Shown: piece after piece, positions 34,957-43,162 of the stretch
Position numbering within the stretch: position 1 is the stretch's first letter
Layout of the letters: each line of letters starts with the position of its first letter
Assembly (NCBI GenBank): GCA_963744935.1
Contig: CAVUVM010000004.1
Coordinates: 682,001-746,000 of the forward strand
Reading direction: 5' to 3'
Source: Bog-473 sp963744935
GTDB lineage: Bacteria > Actinomycetota > Acidimicrobiia > Acidimicrobiales > RAAP-2
Length of the DNA: 64,000 bases
Translations under genes and position numbers: made by a program
Notes under the pieces: model-generated
The model's input: only the letters and a program-made list of their open reading frames with translations
What the model was told of the DNA's origin: nothing
Database searches by the model: none

Positions 34957-35723
34957 CCAAGTCCGCCTTGCCGGCGACCCGGCGGACTGGCCGAGCCCAC
35001 CGGCACCGGGCCGACGCGCATGGCGACAACAACGACCGCTGGCTTCTCACCTACGCCGACATGATCACTCTCTTGCTCGTCCTCTTCATCGTGCTGTTCG
35101 CGCTCTCGAAGATCGACGAGGCCAAGTACAAGGAGTTCCAAGAGTCCGTGTCCGACGATCGCGTGGTCAACGACTCGGTGGTACACGGGACGACGACCCA
35201 TCCCTCCCACGGCACACGACCGTCAGTCGTTGCACCGGCCGCGGACCAGCTGCGGGCTATCGAGAAGGCGCTCTCGCAGGCCTTGGCCCAGCGGGGAATG
35301 CTCGGTGACGTGACCCTCTCCATCAACTCGTCGGGCCTTGTCGAGGGCCTGGTGGCCGACTCGACCTTCTTCCAGGTCGACTCGGCGCAGCTCTCGCCCT
35401 TGGGGCAGCAGATCGTCGACGCCTCCGGTCAGGTCCTGGCCCGGTACTCCAACGACGTCGACGTCGCCGGTTACACGGACAACCAAGTCATCACCGGTGG
35501 ACCCTACGCCAACAACTGGGAGCTCTCGGCGGCGCGTGCCACCTCGGTCGTGGAGCGCCTCACGCTGGTCGACGCAGTAGAGCCGCAGCGGGTGGTGGCG
35601 CTGGCCTACGGCCAGTACCACCCCGTGGTGCCGAATTCGTCGCCCGTTGCGCAGGCACAGAACCGGCGGGTCAACATCGTCGTGAAGCGGCTGCCTGCCA
35701 GCACGGGCGCGGTGTCCTCGTGA
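34953..35723 (+). CDS. motB: flagellar motor stator protein MotB
   Basis: 256 residues. A basic N-terminus precedes the single membrane helix (RWLLTYADMITLLLVLFIVL) with the ion-binding Asp36. A linker leads to the C-terminal OmpA-like peptidoglycan-binding domain (residues about 125-245; DVDVAGYTDN and SAARATSVVERL motifs, ending NRRVNIVV). The Tyr-Ala-Asp context fits a proton-driven MotB, although the ion cannot be proved from it. Its stop overlaps the fliM start, leaving no room for fliL. Confidence 0.94.
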   Translation: MTKSALPATRRTGRAHRHRADAHGDNNDRWLLTYADMITLLLVLFIVLFALSKIDEAKYKEFQESVSDDRVVNDSVVHGTTTHPSHGTRPSVVAPAADQLRAIEKALSQALAQRGMLGDVTLSINSSGLVEGLVADSTFFQVDSAQLSPLGQQIVDASGQVLARYSNDVDVAGYTDNQVITGGPYANNWELSAARATSVVERLTLVDAVEPQRVVALAYGQYHPVVPNSSPVAQAQNRRVNIVVKRLPASTGAVSS

Positions 35724-36604
35724 GCGCTGCGGCGTCGGTCGCGCGCCACGACTTCCGGCGCACGAAGACCCTCGACCGGTTCCACGTCCACACCGTCGGC
35801 ATGGTCCTCGAGAGCTTCGCCCGGCTCGCCACGACCCCGCTCTCGACCGTGCTGCGCCAACCCTGCTCGCTCTCGCTGGTCTCGCTCGAGCAGGTCACGT
35901 GGGCTGAAGCGGGCCAGTCCCTCGACAACACGCTGCACTACGTGACCTTCGCGCTGCCACCGGTTCCGGGCTCGAGCGTCCTCGCTCTCCCGATCGCCGA
36001 CGCGCTGGCGATCGTCGACCTGCGCCTCGCCGGGAGCGGCGAAGGGGACTACCCCGAGCGGATGCTGACCGAGATCGAGCAGGAACTGCTCTCCCCGGTC
36101 GTCGGCAGCGTGCTCGACGAGCTGAAGCGGGCATTGACCCGCTTGCAGCCGACCGAGCCCCGACTCGAGCAGCACGAATCGAACGTCCAGTTCCTCACCA
36201 TTGCCGCGCCCGGGGACACCACCTTGCTGGCGCACTTCGACCTCTCCGTCGGCAGCCGCCCGACGAGCCAGCTGATCATGTGCCTGCCCCTGCCCACCGT
36301 GCGCCAGCTCGTGGAGGGGCCGACGGGTCACGGAGGTGAGCTCAACGAGGCCTCGGACGCGTCCTCGGCCGAGGCGCGCCGCCGGCTGCAGGAGGTCCCG
36401 CTCGACCTGGTGCTCCAGTTTCCGAGCTTTGGCTCGACTCCCGAGGCCCTGCTCGACCTCGCCGTCGGGGACGAGCTCCATCTCGGGCTCTCGACCGACC
36501 GGCCACTCGAGGTCCGGGCCGAGGGCCAGCTGATCGCGCTCGCCACCATCGGACGCTCCGGGGTCCGCAAAGCATGTTGCATCACCGAGGAGGTTCTTTC
36601 ATGA
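35720..36604 (+). CDS. fliM: flagellar motor switch protein FliM, without the CheY-binding N-terminus
   Basis: 294 residues from a GTG overlapping motB. The FliM middle domain begins with ARHDFRRTKTLDRFHVHTVG and runs with LPIADALAIVDLRLAGSGEG, and the C-terminal domain is a SpoA/FliN-like fold (LDLVLQFPSFGSTPEALLDL). The usual N-terminal peptide with an LSQxEIDxLL pattern that binds phospho-CheY is missing: only about ten residues precede the DFRR motif. The protein should build the C ring, but the chemotaxis input must differ or be absent. Its stop overlaps fliN (ATGA). Confidence 0.88.
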   Translation: MSAAASVARHDFRRTKTLDRFHVHTVGMVLESFARLATTPLSTVLRQPCSLSLVSLEQVTWAEAGQSLDNTLHYVTFALPPVPGSSVLALPIADALAIVDLRLAGSGEGDYPERMLTEIEQELLSPVVGSVLDELKRALTRLQPTEPRLEQHESNVQFLTIAAPGDTTLLAHFDLSVGSRPTSQLIMCLPLPTVRQLVEGPTGHGGELNEASDASSAEARRRLQEVPLDLVLQFPSFGSTPEALLDLAVGDELHLGLSTDRPLEVRAEGQLIALATIGRSGVRKACCITEEVLS

Positions 36605-36879
36605 GTACGGACGTCGACCGCATGGCGATCCGCGAGGCGCAGTTCCGCTCCGTGACCGTCGAGGTGTCGGTGTGGATCGGCAAGACCCGCCGCAGCTTCG
36701 GGGACCTGGCCCGCCTGCGCCCCGGCGACGTGATCGAACTCGACCGCGCGGTCGGGGCCCCGGTCGACATCGTCTTGAACCGCGAGGTTGTGATCGCCCG
36801 GGGTGAGGTCGTTGACGTCGGTGACGAGTACGGGGTACGGATCACAGAGATCGTCGGCGGCGAGTCGGAGCCGGGCTGA
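36601..36879 (+). CDS. fliN: flagellar motor switch protein FliN
   Basis: 92 residues, essentially one SpoA/FliN domain: SVTVEVSVWIGKTRRSFGDL, then LRPGDVIELDRAVGAPVDIV and the final strand EYGVRITEIVG. It forms the base of the C ring with FliM and helps dock export substrates. It is coupled to fliM by an ATGA overlap. Confidence 0.93.
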   Translation: MSTDVDRMAIREAQFRSVTVEVSVWIGKTRRSFGDLARLRPGDVIELDRAVGAPVDIVLNREVVIARGEVVDVGDEYGVRITEIVGGESEPG

Positions 36880-36884
36880 GCCCG

Positions 36885-37313
36885 ATGGTCCTCGAACTGG
36901 GACGCATGCTGCTGTCCCTCTCGGTCGTCCTCGGTCTGCTCTGGCTCATCGCACGCGTTGGGCGCGGGCGTCAGCGCGGGGTACGGCTCGGGCGCACCGG
37001 TCCGGGACCCGGCGTCCCGCGTATCGAGATGTTGGGACGTCGCTCGCTCGGCCGGCACAGCGCCGTCTTCGTCATCCGGGCGGCGAATCGCACAATGGTG
37101 GTCGGCCAGACCGCACAGCAGATCACCGTGCTCGCAGAGTGCGAACCAAGTGAGCACGGTGAGCCCGACCGGCCGGAGGTCTACTGCGAGACAGACCCGG
37201 TCGGCCGCGCCGAGGACGTGATGCCAGGGCTGGCATCGGAGAACGGAGTGCTGACTCCGAAGGCATGGGATGCGTTCGTCGACCGCCTGCGGGAGATGAC
37301 AGTACGCCACTGA
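36885..37313 (+). CDS. fliO: flagellar biosynthesis protein FliO
   Basis: 142 residues with a single N-terminal membrane segment (residues about 8-25, LSLSVVLGLLWLIARVG), a basic stretch and a small cytoplasmic domain (EMLGRRSLGRHSAVFVIRAA, then MVVGQTAQQITVLAE), which is the FliO layout. It assists FliP assembly into the export gate. The family is poorly conserved, so the name rests mainly on topology and on its place between fliN and fliP. Confidence 0.8.
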   Translation: MVLELGRMLLSLSVVLGLLWLIARVGRGRQRGVRLGRTGPGPGVPRIEMLGRRSLGRHSAVFVIRAANRTMVVGQTAQQITVLAECEPSEHGEPDRPEVYCETDPVGRAEDVMPGLASENGVLTPKAWDAFVDRLREMTVRH

Positions 37314-37335
37314 GCGGGCCGGCATGCCGGTCCGC
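37314..37335. repeat. 22-bp near-palindrome between fliO and fliP
   Basis: GCGGGCCGGCATGCCGGTCCGC is symmetric apart from one G-T pair. It lies immediately after the fliO stop and 24 bases before the fliP start. It could form an intercistronic RNA hairpin; there is no T-run. Confidence 0.45.
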
Positions 37336-37358
37336 CCACTGGGACCCACGAGGTTCTC

Positions 37359-38045
37359 ATGACTTACGCGCTGCTCGCCGCCGCGCCGAATGTCAACATC
37401 AACGTCAACGGGCTGAAGGACCCCTCCACGGCGGTCCTCATCATCATCGTCATCACGGTGCTGGCCATCGCCCCGACCATCCTCATCCTGACGACGGGCT
37501 TCACGCGCATCTTCATCGTGCTCTCGCTCACGCGCAGCGCGCTGGGAACGCAGACCGTGCCACCCAACCAGGTCATCGCGGGCCTCTCGCTGATCATCGC
37601 ACTGTTGATCATGTCGCCCGTCATCAGCCAGATCGATCACGTCGCAGTGCAGCCCTACGAGCACGGCAAGATCACAGCCACCCAGGCCATCGACGCCGGC
37701 GAGGTGCCGCTCAAGCACTGGATGCTCGAGCAGACCAAGACCGGCGATCTCCAGCTCTTCGCCTCGGCGGCGCACGAGCAGGTCACTCAGCCCGCCTCGC
37801 TGCCTCTGACGACGGTGGTTCCCGCCTTCGTCCTCTCGCAATTGGAGGCGGCCTTCCTCATCGGCTTCATGATCTTCATCCCCTTCATGGTCATCGACCT
37901 GGTGGTCTCGGCGATCATGATGTCGATGGGGATGTACATGCTCCCCCCCACCCTCATCTCGCTTCCCTTCAAGATCCTGCTGTTCGTCCTCGTCGACGGC
38001 TGGACCCTCGTGGCCAAGTCCCTGATCGAGTCCTTCCACCCGTGA
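37359..38045 (+). CDS. fliP: flagellar export gate protein FliP
   Basis: 228 residues with the four-segment FliP topology. VLIIIVITVLAIAPTILILT is the first long hydrophobic segment, RIFIVLSLTRSALGTQTVPP the conserved loop, and FVLSQLEAAFLIGFMIFIPF with the following MSMGMYMLPPTLISLPFKIL the C-terminal family signature. It assembles with FliQ and FliR into the membrane pore for substrate export. A separate cleavable signal peptide is not obvious; the N-terminus is short. Confidence 0.95.
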   Translation: MTYALLAAAPNVNINVNGLKDPSTAVLIIIVITVLAIAPTILILTTGFTRIFIVLSLTRSALGTQTVPPNQVIAGLSLIIALLIMSPVISQIDHVAVQPYEHGKITATQAIDAGEVPLKHWMLEQTKTGDLQLFASAAHEQVTQPASLPLTTVVPAFVLSQLEAAFLIGFMIFIPFMVIDLVVSAIMMSMGMYMLPPTLISLPFKILLFVLVDGWTLVAKSLIESFHP

Positions 38046-38070
38046 CACCCGCCGACCACGGAGCCCCCCG

Positions 38071-38346
38071 GTGAGCGACAACACCGTCATCCACCTGGCG
38101 TCCCAGGCCATGCTCCTGATGGCCGAACTGGCCGGGCCCGTTCTCGTGGCCAGCCTGGCCGTCGGCCTCGTCGTGTCGCTCTTCCAGGCCGTCACCTCCA
38201 TTCAGGAGTTCACCCTGACCTTCTTGCCCAAAGTCGTCGCCATCGGTCTCGTGCTGTTGTTCTTCGGCCACTGGATGCTGGCCAACACCGTCACGTACAC
38301 CGAGCACCTCTACGACTCGATCCCGACCGTCCTCAGCGGGACGTGA
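38071..38346 (+). CDS. fliQ: flagellar export gate protein FliQ
   Basis: 91 residues from GTG 38071, two membrane helices with the conserved PVLVASLAVGLVVSLFQAVT and SIQEFTLTFLPKVVAIGLVL segments. It is a subunit of the FliPQR export pore. The gene order fliP-fliQ-fliR is universal, and fliR begins three bases after the stop. Confidence 0.94.
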   Translation: MSDNTVIHLASQAMLLMAELAGPVLVASLAVGLVVSLFQAVTSIQEFTLTFLPKVVAIGLVLLFFGHWMLANTVTYTEHLYDSIPTVLSGT

Positions 38347-38349
38347 GGC

Positions 38350-39108
38350 ATGACCTTCCAGCTGTCGTCGACCTTTGCCGTGGCGTTCGTCCTGGCCCTG
38401 GTGCGGGCCTCGGCCTGGGTGGTGATCTGCCCGCCCTTCTCGAACCAGGGCATCCCGGCCATGGCGAAGATCGGGATCGCCCTCGGCGTCGCCCTCGACG
38501 CCGCGGGCCACCTCCAGCACGACGCCATGCCGACGACCGACGCCCAGATCCTCACCCAGCTCGTGGTCCAGGTGCTCGTCGGGTTCCTGCTCGGCTTCGT
38601 CGTCTCGATCTTCGTCTCGACCGTCGCTGCCGCGGGCAATCTCGCCGATCTGTTCTCGGGGCTCAACCTCCCCCCTTCGATCGACCCGCTGTCCCAGCAG
38701 CAGTCCCCCCTCTTCGGTCAGTTCTACAACCTGGTGACCACCGCACTCTTGTTCACCACCGGTGCCGTCCTGGTCATCGTGGACGGCTTCATCCATTCCT
38801 TCTCGGCCATCGGCACCACGTTTCCGCCGACCACCCTGGGCTCGATCACCAACGTGCTCGTCGGTGATCTCACCGCCTTCTTCGCCGCCGCCGTGGAGAT
38901 CGCCGCGCCCGTCATCGCGGTGCTGTTCGCCACGCAAGTGGTCCTGGCTCTGCTGGCCAAGGCTGCGCCGCAGATCAACGTGTTCGTGTTCGGCTTCCCC
39001 CTCCAGATCCTGCTGGCGCTGGCCGCGGTCGGCCTGGCCCTCCTGGCGCTCCCCTCGGCCGTGACCAACCTGGTCGGGCGGGCGACCGTCCAGCTCTTCG
39101 GGGGCTAG
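38350..39108 (+). CDS. fliR: flagellar export gate protein FliR
   Basis: 252 residues with about six hydrophobic segments. The family traits ASAWVVICPPFSNQGIPAMA near the N-terminus, LLGFVVSIFVSTVAAAGNLA in the middle and APVIAVLFATQVVLALLAKA followed by PQINVFVFGFPLQI near the C-terminus are all present. FliR completes the pore with FliP and FliQ. flhB follows after three bases. Confidence 0.94.
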   Translation: MTFQLSSTFAVAFVLALVRASAWVVICPPFSNQGIPAMAKIGIALGVALDAAGHLQHDAMPTTDAQILTQLVVQVLVGFLLGFVVSIFVSTVAAAGNLADLFSGLNLPPSIDPLSQQQSPLFGQFYNLVTTALLFTTGAVLVIVDGFIHSFSAIGTTFPPTTLGSITNVLVGDLTAFFAAAVEIAAPVIAVLFATQVVLALLAKAAPQINVFVFGFPLQILLALAAVGLALLALPSAVTNLVGRATVQLFGG

Positions 39109-39111
39109 GCC

Positions 39112-40215
39112 GTGGCCGACAAGTCACAGCGGACCGAGCGCCCCACCACCAAGCACAAGAAGGAGTTCCGCGAGAAGGGCAAGGTGGCGCGCTCATCGGA
39201 GCTGGGGTCCTGGGCCAGCCTCCTGGTGGTGGCCACCCTGCTGCCGCGCCTCGGTGGTGCCGCGGCGAGCCGCGTCGACGGCTTTCTCCAGCAGGTCGTC
39301 CAGGCCATGGCCCACCCGAGCACGGGCGCCGCGGTCGCGATCCTCGGGGCCGGCCTGGTCACCGTGGCGTGGGCGGCGCTCCCCGTCGTCGCGTTGTGCA
39401 CGGCCATCGGGGTCGCGATCTCCTTCGCCCAGGTGGGGCTGCGCTTCACACCCAAGGCCCTGCGGGTGGACGTCTCGCGCATCAGCCCCCGCACCGGGCT
39501 CAAACGGATCTTCTCCGCGCAGGGGGCGTGGTCGCTCGGCAAGACCACCTTGAAGTTCGCTGTCCTCAGCCTGTTGGGCTACGCCTTGTTGCACGGGCTG
39601 TTCTCGTCGGTGCTCGGGAGCAGCACCCCGCCCCTGGCGTCCACCCTGGCGAGGACCGGCTCCACCACCGAGACGCTGCTGCGCGACATCGGCGTGCTCG
39701 CCCTCGTCGTCGCCGCCGTCGACTACGGCTTCCAGCGTCGTCAGTACCAGCAGAACCTGCGCATGACCAAGCAAGAGGTCCGTGACGAGATGCGCCGCAC
39801 CGAGGGCTCACCCGAGATGCTCCGGGCTCGCAGGACGAAGGCCCGTCGGCTCTCGAGGATGCGGATGATGGCCGCCGTGGCGACGGCCGACGCCGTCGTG
39901 ATCAACCCGACGCACTACGCGGTAGCCATCAGCTACGACCGGGCCAAGGACCGGGCGCCGCGCGTGGTGGCCAAAGGGGTCGACATGCTGGCCGCCCGCA
40001 TCCGCGATAACGCCGCGGCGCACGGTGTGCCCGTCGTCGAGAACCCCGAGCTGGCCCGGGCGCTGCATGCGGTCTGCGACATCGACGACGTCGTGCCCGC
40101 CACCCTCTACACCGCGGTGGCCCGCCTCCTGGCCTTCGTCTACTCGCTCTCGCCGACGGCGAAGGCTCTGCAGAGCGTGCACCAGATGGCGCAGGCAGGG
40201 CCGAGACCGCTCTGA
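39112..40215 (+). CDS. flhB: flagellar export switch protein FlhB
   Basis: 367 residues from GTG 39112. The start (DKSQRTERPTTKHKKEFREK, then GKVARSSEL) is the family N-terminus. Four membrane segments lie within about residues 30-220. The cytoplasmic domain contains the self-cleavage motif NPTH at residues 265-268 (VVINPTHYAVAISYD), followed by APRVVAKGVDMLAARIRDNA. Cleavage after Asn265 switches export from rod/hook to filament proteins. The stop codon is the first part of the next promoter element. Confidence 0.95.
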   Translation: MADKSQRTERPTTKHKKEFREKGKVARSSELGSWASLLVVATLLPRLGGAAASRVDGFLQQVVQAMAHPSTGAAVAILGAGLVTVAWAALPVVALCTAIGVAISFAQVGLRFTPKALRVDVSRISPRTGLKRIFSAQGAWSLGKTTLKFAVLSLLGYALLHGLFSSVLGSSTPPLASTLARTGSTTETLLRDIGVLALVVAAVDYGFQRRQYQQNLRMTKQEVRDEMRRTEGSPEMLRARRTKARRLSRMRMMAAVATADAVVINPTHYAVAISYDRAKDRAPRVVAKGVDMLAARIRDNAAAHGVPVVENPELARALHAVCDIDDVVPATLYTAVARLLAFVYSLSPTAKALQSVHQMAQAGPRPL

Positions 40216-40241
40216 ACTCTGTGCCCGGGCGGGACGTAGAA
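40214..40241 (+). promoter_or_regulatory. candidate flagellar-type promoter of flhA
   Basis: TGAACTCT (40213-40220), 14-base spacer ending GGGA, CGTAGAA at 40235-40241. The TGA of the first box is also the flhB stop codon. The predicted leader to the flhA GTG is about 105 bases and contains an 8-base inverted repeat, GGAAGGCC at 40252-40259 and GGCCTTCC at 40306-40313. Confidence 0.65.
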
Positions 40242-40353
40242 CCAATGGCCAGGAAGGCCGGGCGACGACCAGGGACGGAACACCTCGATCAGCCACGCCA
40301 GGGGGGGCCTTCCGTGCACCACAGCGTCCATCGCTCGTCAGCAGGAGCGGGAC

Positions 40354-42444
40354 GTGGCTGACGCGGCCGCGCTCGGCGTGGGCGGTGGCGGTGGATCGGC
40401 CCGGTGGCGGCGCCTGATCTCCACCGCTGTCCCGCTGTCGGTGGTGGCCGTCGTCGTCGTGCTGGTCGTGCCCTTGCCCACCTTCGTGGTGGATCTCTTG
40501 ATCACCGCCAACATCACCTGCGCCATTTTGGTGCTGCTGACCGCCATGCAGGTCAAGCGCCCGCTCGATTTCTCGGTCTTCCCCACCCTCGTGCTGGTGG
40601 CCACCATGTTCCGGCTCGCCCTGAACGTCGCCGCGACCCGCCTCGTGCTCCTGCACGGGTACGCGGGCGTCGTGATCGAAAGCTTCGGTCACTTCGTTGT
40701 GGGCAGCTCGATCCTGGTCGGCCTGATCGTGTTCTTCATCCTGATCGTCATCCAGTTCGTCGTGATCACGTCGGGCGCCGGCCGGGTGGCCGAGGTGGCA
40801 GCTCGCTTCACGCTCGACGGCATGCCGGGCAAGCAGATGGCCATCGACGCCGACCTGCATGCAGGCGTCATCGACGAGGAGGGCGCGCGCCGTCGCCGCC
40901 AAGAGGTCGCCGACGAGGCCGACTTCTACGGGGCCATGGACGGGGCGTCCAAGTTCGTCCGCGGCGACGCCATCGCCGCCATCGTGATCACCATGGTCAA
41001 CCTGATCGGGGGCCTGGCCGTCGGGGTCCTCCAGGACCACTTGTCGCTGTCGCAGGCCATCAGCACCTACAGCCTGCTCTCGGTCGGCGACGGGCTGGTC
41101 TCGCAGATCCCGGCGTTGCTGCTCTCCCTCTCGACCGGCATCATCGTGACCAGGGCCGCCACCGAGCACGACCTCGGTCACGACGTGTTCAACCAGCTCT
41201 CGCGCTACCGGCGCGTCGTGCAGACGGCCGGCGTCGTCATGCTGTGCCTGGCCATCGTCCCCGGCCTGCCGAAACTGCCCTTCCTCATCGTCGGCGCGGC
41301 CGTGTGCGTGCTCGGGTCCCGCCTGCCCAAAGACGTCCCCGCCCCGTCCGAGAAGCCCGAGCCGGCGCCCGCTGCACCTGCTGCCGACTCCCCCGAGGCC
41401 CTGGCCGCCAGTCTCGGCGTGGAACCGCTCGCCCTCGAGCTCGGGCTCGAGCTGATCGACCTCGTGCAACCCGAACGCGGCGGCGATCTGCTCGACCGGG
41501 TCAAGTCGCTCCGGCGCAACATCGCCATGGAACTCGGCATCGTCATGCCCCAGGTCCACACGCGCGACAACCTCGATCTGGCTCCCGCCACCTACGCCAT
41601 CAGGGTCCATGGCGTGGAGGTGGCGCGGGGCGAGGCTCCCCGGGGCAAGCTGTTGGCCGTCGGTCCCCACATCGATCAGCTCCCCGGGGCCGACACCCGC
41701 GACCCTGCGTTCGGCGGTCGGGCCAAGTGGATCGCCGCGGACTTGAGCCATCAGGCGGCCGTGGTGGGCGTCACCGTGGTGGACCGCTCGGCCGTGGTGA
41801 CCACGCACCTGGCGGAGGTGGTGCGCGAGCACGCCGGTTCGTTGCTCTCCCGCCAGGACACCAAGGTGCTCCTCGATGTGGTCAAGACCTCGAATCCCGT
41901 CCTGCTCGAGGAGATGACTGCGGCCGGGCTCACCCTCGGCGACATCCAGGGTGTGCTGCGCGGCCTGCTCGACGAGGGGGTCCCGGTCCGCGACCTGGTG
42001 CGCATCGTCGAGGCGGTCACCGAGCAGGCCCGCACGCCGCAGAAGGACGCCGACGCCCTGCTCGAGGCGGCGCGCATCACACTGGGATCGACAATCGGAT
42101 CGCTGTACTCACCCCAGGGCACGTTGCCCGCCATCACCCTGGCTCCCCCGCTCGAGCACAGCCTGATCTCGTCCATCCAAACGGGCGACCGGGGGCGGAC
42201 CCTCGCCATCTCCGCATCGAGCGCCGAGGACGTGGTGCGCCAACTGGGCCGGCTCAGCCACGACGCCGAAGCGCGCGGGACCGTCCCCGTGGTGCTGTGC
42301 TCCACCCGCTTGAGGCCCGCACTACGCCGCTTGCTCAGGCCCAGCCTTCCCCGCCTCGCGGTCGTTGGTGCAGGGGAGATCGGTGCATCCATACCAGTCG
42401 AGACCATCGGGAGTGTGAACGATGAAGCCGTGGCCATCAACTGA
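40354..42444 (+). CDS. flhA: flagellar export gate protein FlhA
   Basis: 696 residues from GTG 40354, with AGGAG upstream. The first 300 residues hold about eight membrane segments and the FHIPEP-family core MQVKRPLDFSVFPTLVLVAT, NVAATRLVLLHGYAG and YGAMDGASKFVRGDAIAAIV. The cytoplasmic C-terminal domain (from about 350) has the LRRNIAMELGIVMPQVHTRD segment and the NPVLLEEMT region. FlhA forms the nonameric ring that docks chaperone-substrate complexes and uses the proton gradient. Its 3' end overlaps the next gene by 23 bases. Confidence 0.96.
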   Translation: MADAAALGVGGGGGSARWRRLISTAVPLSVVAVVVVLVVPLPTFVVDLLITANITCAILVLLTAMQVKRPLDFSVFPTLVLVATMFRLALNVAATRLVLLHGYAGVVIESFGHFVVGSSILVGLIVFFILIVIQFVVITSGAGRVAEVAARFTLDGMPGKQMAIDADLHAGVIDEEGARRRRQEVADEADFYGAMDGASKFVRGDAIAAIVITMVNLIGGLAVGVLQDHLSLSQAISTYSLLSVGDGLVSQIPALLLSLSTGIIVTRAATEHDLGHDVFNQLSRYRRVVQTAGVVMLCLAIVPGLPKLPFLIVGAAVCVLGSRLPKDVPAPSEKPEPAPAAPAADSPEALAASLGVEPLALELGLELIDLVQPERGGDLLDRVKSLRRNIAMELGIVMPQVHTRDNLDLAPATYAIRVHGVEVARGEAPRGKLLAVGPHIDQLPGADTRDPAFGGRAKWIAADLSHQAAVVGVTVVDRSAVVTTHLAEVVREHAGSLLSRQDTKVLLDVVKTSNPVLLEEMTAAGLTLGDIQGVLRGLLDEGVPVRDLVRIVEAVTEQARTPQKDADALLEAARITLGSTIGSLYSPQGTLPAITLAPPLEHSLISSIQTGDRGRTLAISASSAEDVVRQLGRLSHDAEARGTVPVVLCSTRLRPALRRLLRPSLPRLAVVGAGEIGASIPVETIGSVNDEAVAIN

Positions 42445-43162
42445 CCGCTCCGGCCCCGATCGGACCGCCGACGAGTACGTCGGACGTACGGCCGAGGAGG
42501 CGCTGTCCAAGGCGGCCGCCGCCCTCGGTCCCTCGGCCGAGTTGCGCTGCTGGAAGACGCGCCGGGGCGGGGTCGGCGGGTTCTTCGCCACCGAGGTCTA
42601 CGTGGCCGGCTCGACGCCCCCGCCGGGAGCCGAACGCGAGCGGCGTCGCACCCCTCGCACACCGACCGACGGGACGGCGCGCGCTCGACCGGCCCAGACG
42701 GGTTCCGCGCCGGAGACCGGTACCGGTACCTCGCCGGCCGCGCGCGAGGACCGCGCCCCAGACCCGCTGACCACGCTGGCCGAGGGCACCACCGACCAGG
42801 TCTCGATCCACAACGGGGTCGTCACGCCAGCCGCGTTCGACGCGCTGCTGGCTGAGGCTGAAGCCGCCCTGGGCCATGACCCGGCCCTCCCGGCGGGCTC
42901 CGCCGATGCCGCCGACGATGCCGACGACGATGCCGACGACGATCCGCCGACGCCGACGCCGAGGATGCCACCGCCGAGGCCACCAACCACGTCACCGCCG
43001 ACGCCATTCCGAGACCGACCGGCGCGGGCCCCGCACCGGAACGGGACCGGGAACCGCAATGCTTCTCGGGCCTGCACACGCGCCTGCGCGCCCTCGGCGT
43101 CCCGGACAGGTACCTCCCGCGGGGTCAACGACCCACGCTCGATGCACTGGCCTCCGCCATGA
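42422..43162 (+). CDS. FlhF-like protein, N-terminal half (frameshift at about 42940-42960)
   Basis: The product starts with DEYVGRTAEEALSKAAAALG and GVGGFFATEVYV, the N-terminal domain pattern of FlhF. A long Pro/Thr/Arg linker and a helical piece (VTPAAFDALLAEAEAALG) follow, then an acidic repeat made of GCCGACGAT units at about 42903-42945. Past that point this frame becomes Pro/Arg nonsense. One missing base after GAT at about 42943 would restore the frame into DADAEDATAEATNHVTADAI and on to the second half, giving a single protein of about 434 residues. Position directly after flhA is the usual place of flhF. Confidence 0.65.
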   Translation: MKPWPSTDRSGPDRTADEYVGRTAEEALSKAAAALGPSAELRCWKTRRGGVGGFFATEVYVAGSTPPPGAERERRRTPRTPTDGTARARPAQTGSAPETGTGTSPAAREDRAPDPLTTLAEGTTDQVSIHNGVVTPAAFDALLAEAEAALGHDPALPAGSADAADDADDDADDDPPTPTPRMPPPRPPTTSPPTPFRDRPARAPHRNGTGNRNASRACTRACAPSASRTGTSRGVNDPRSMHWPPP

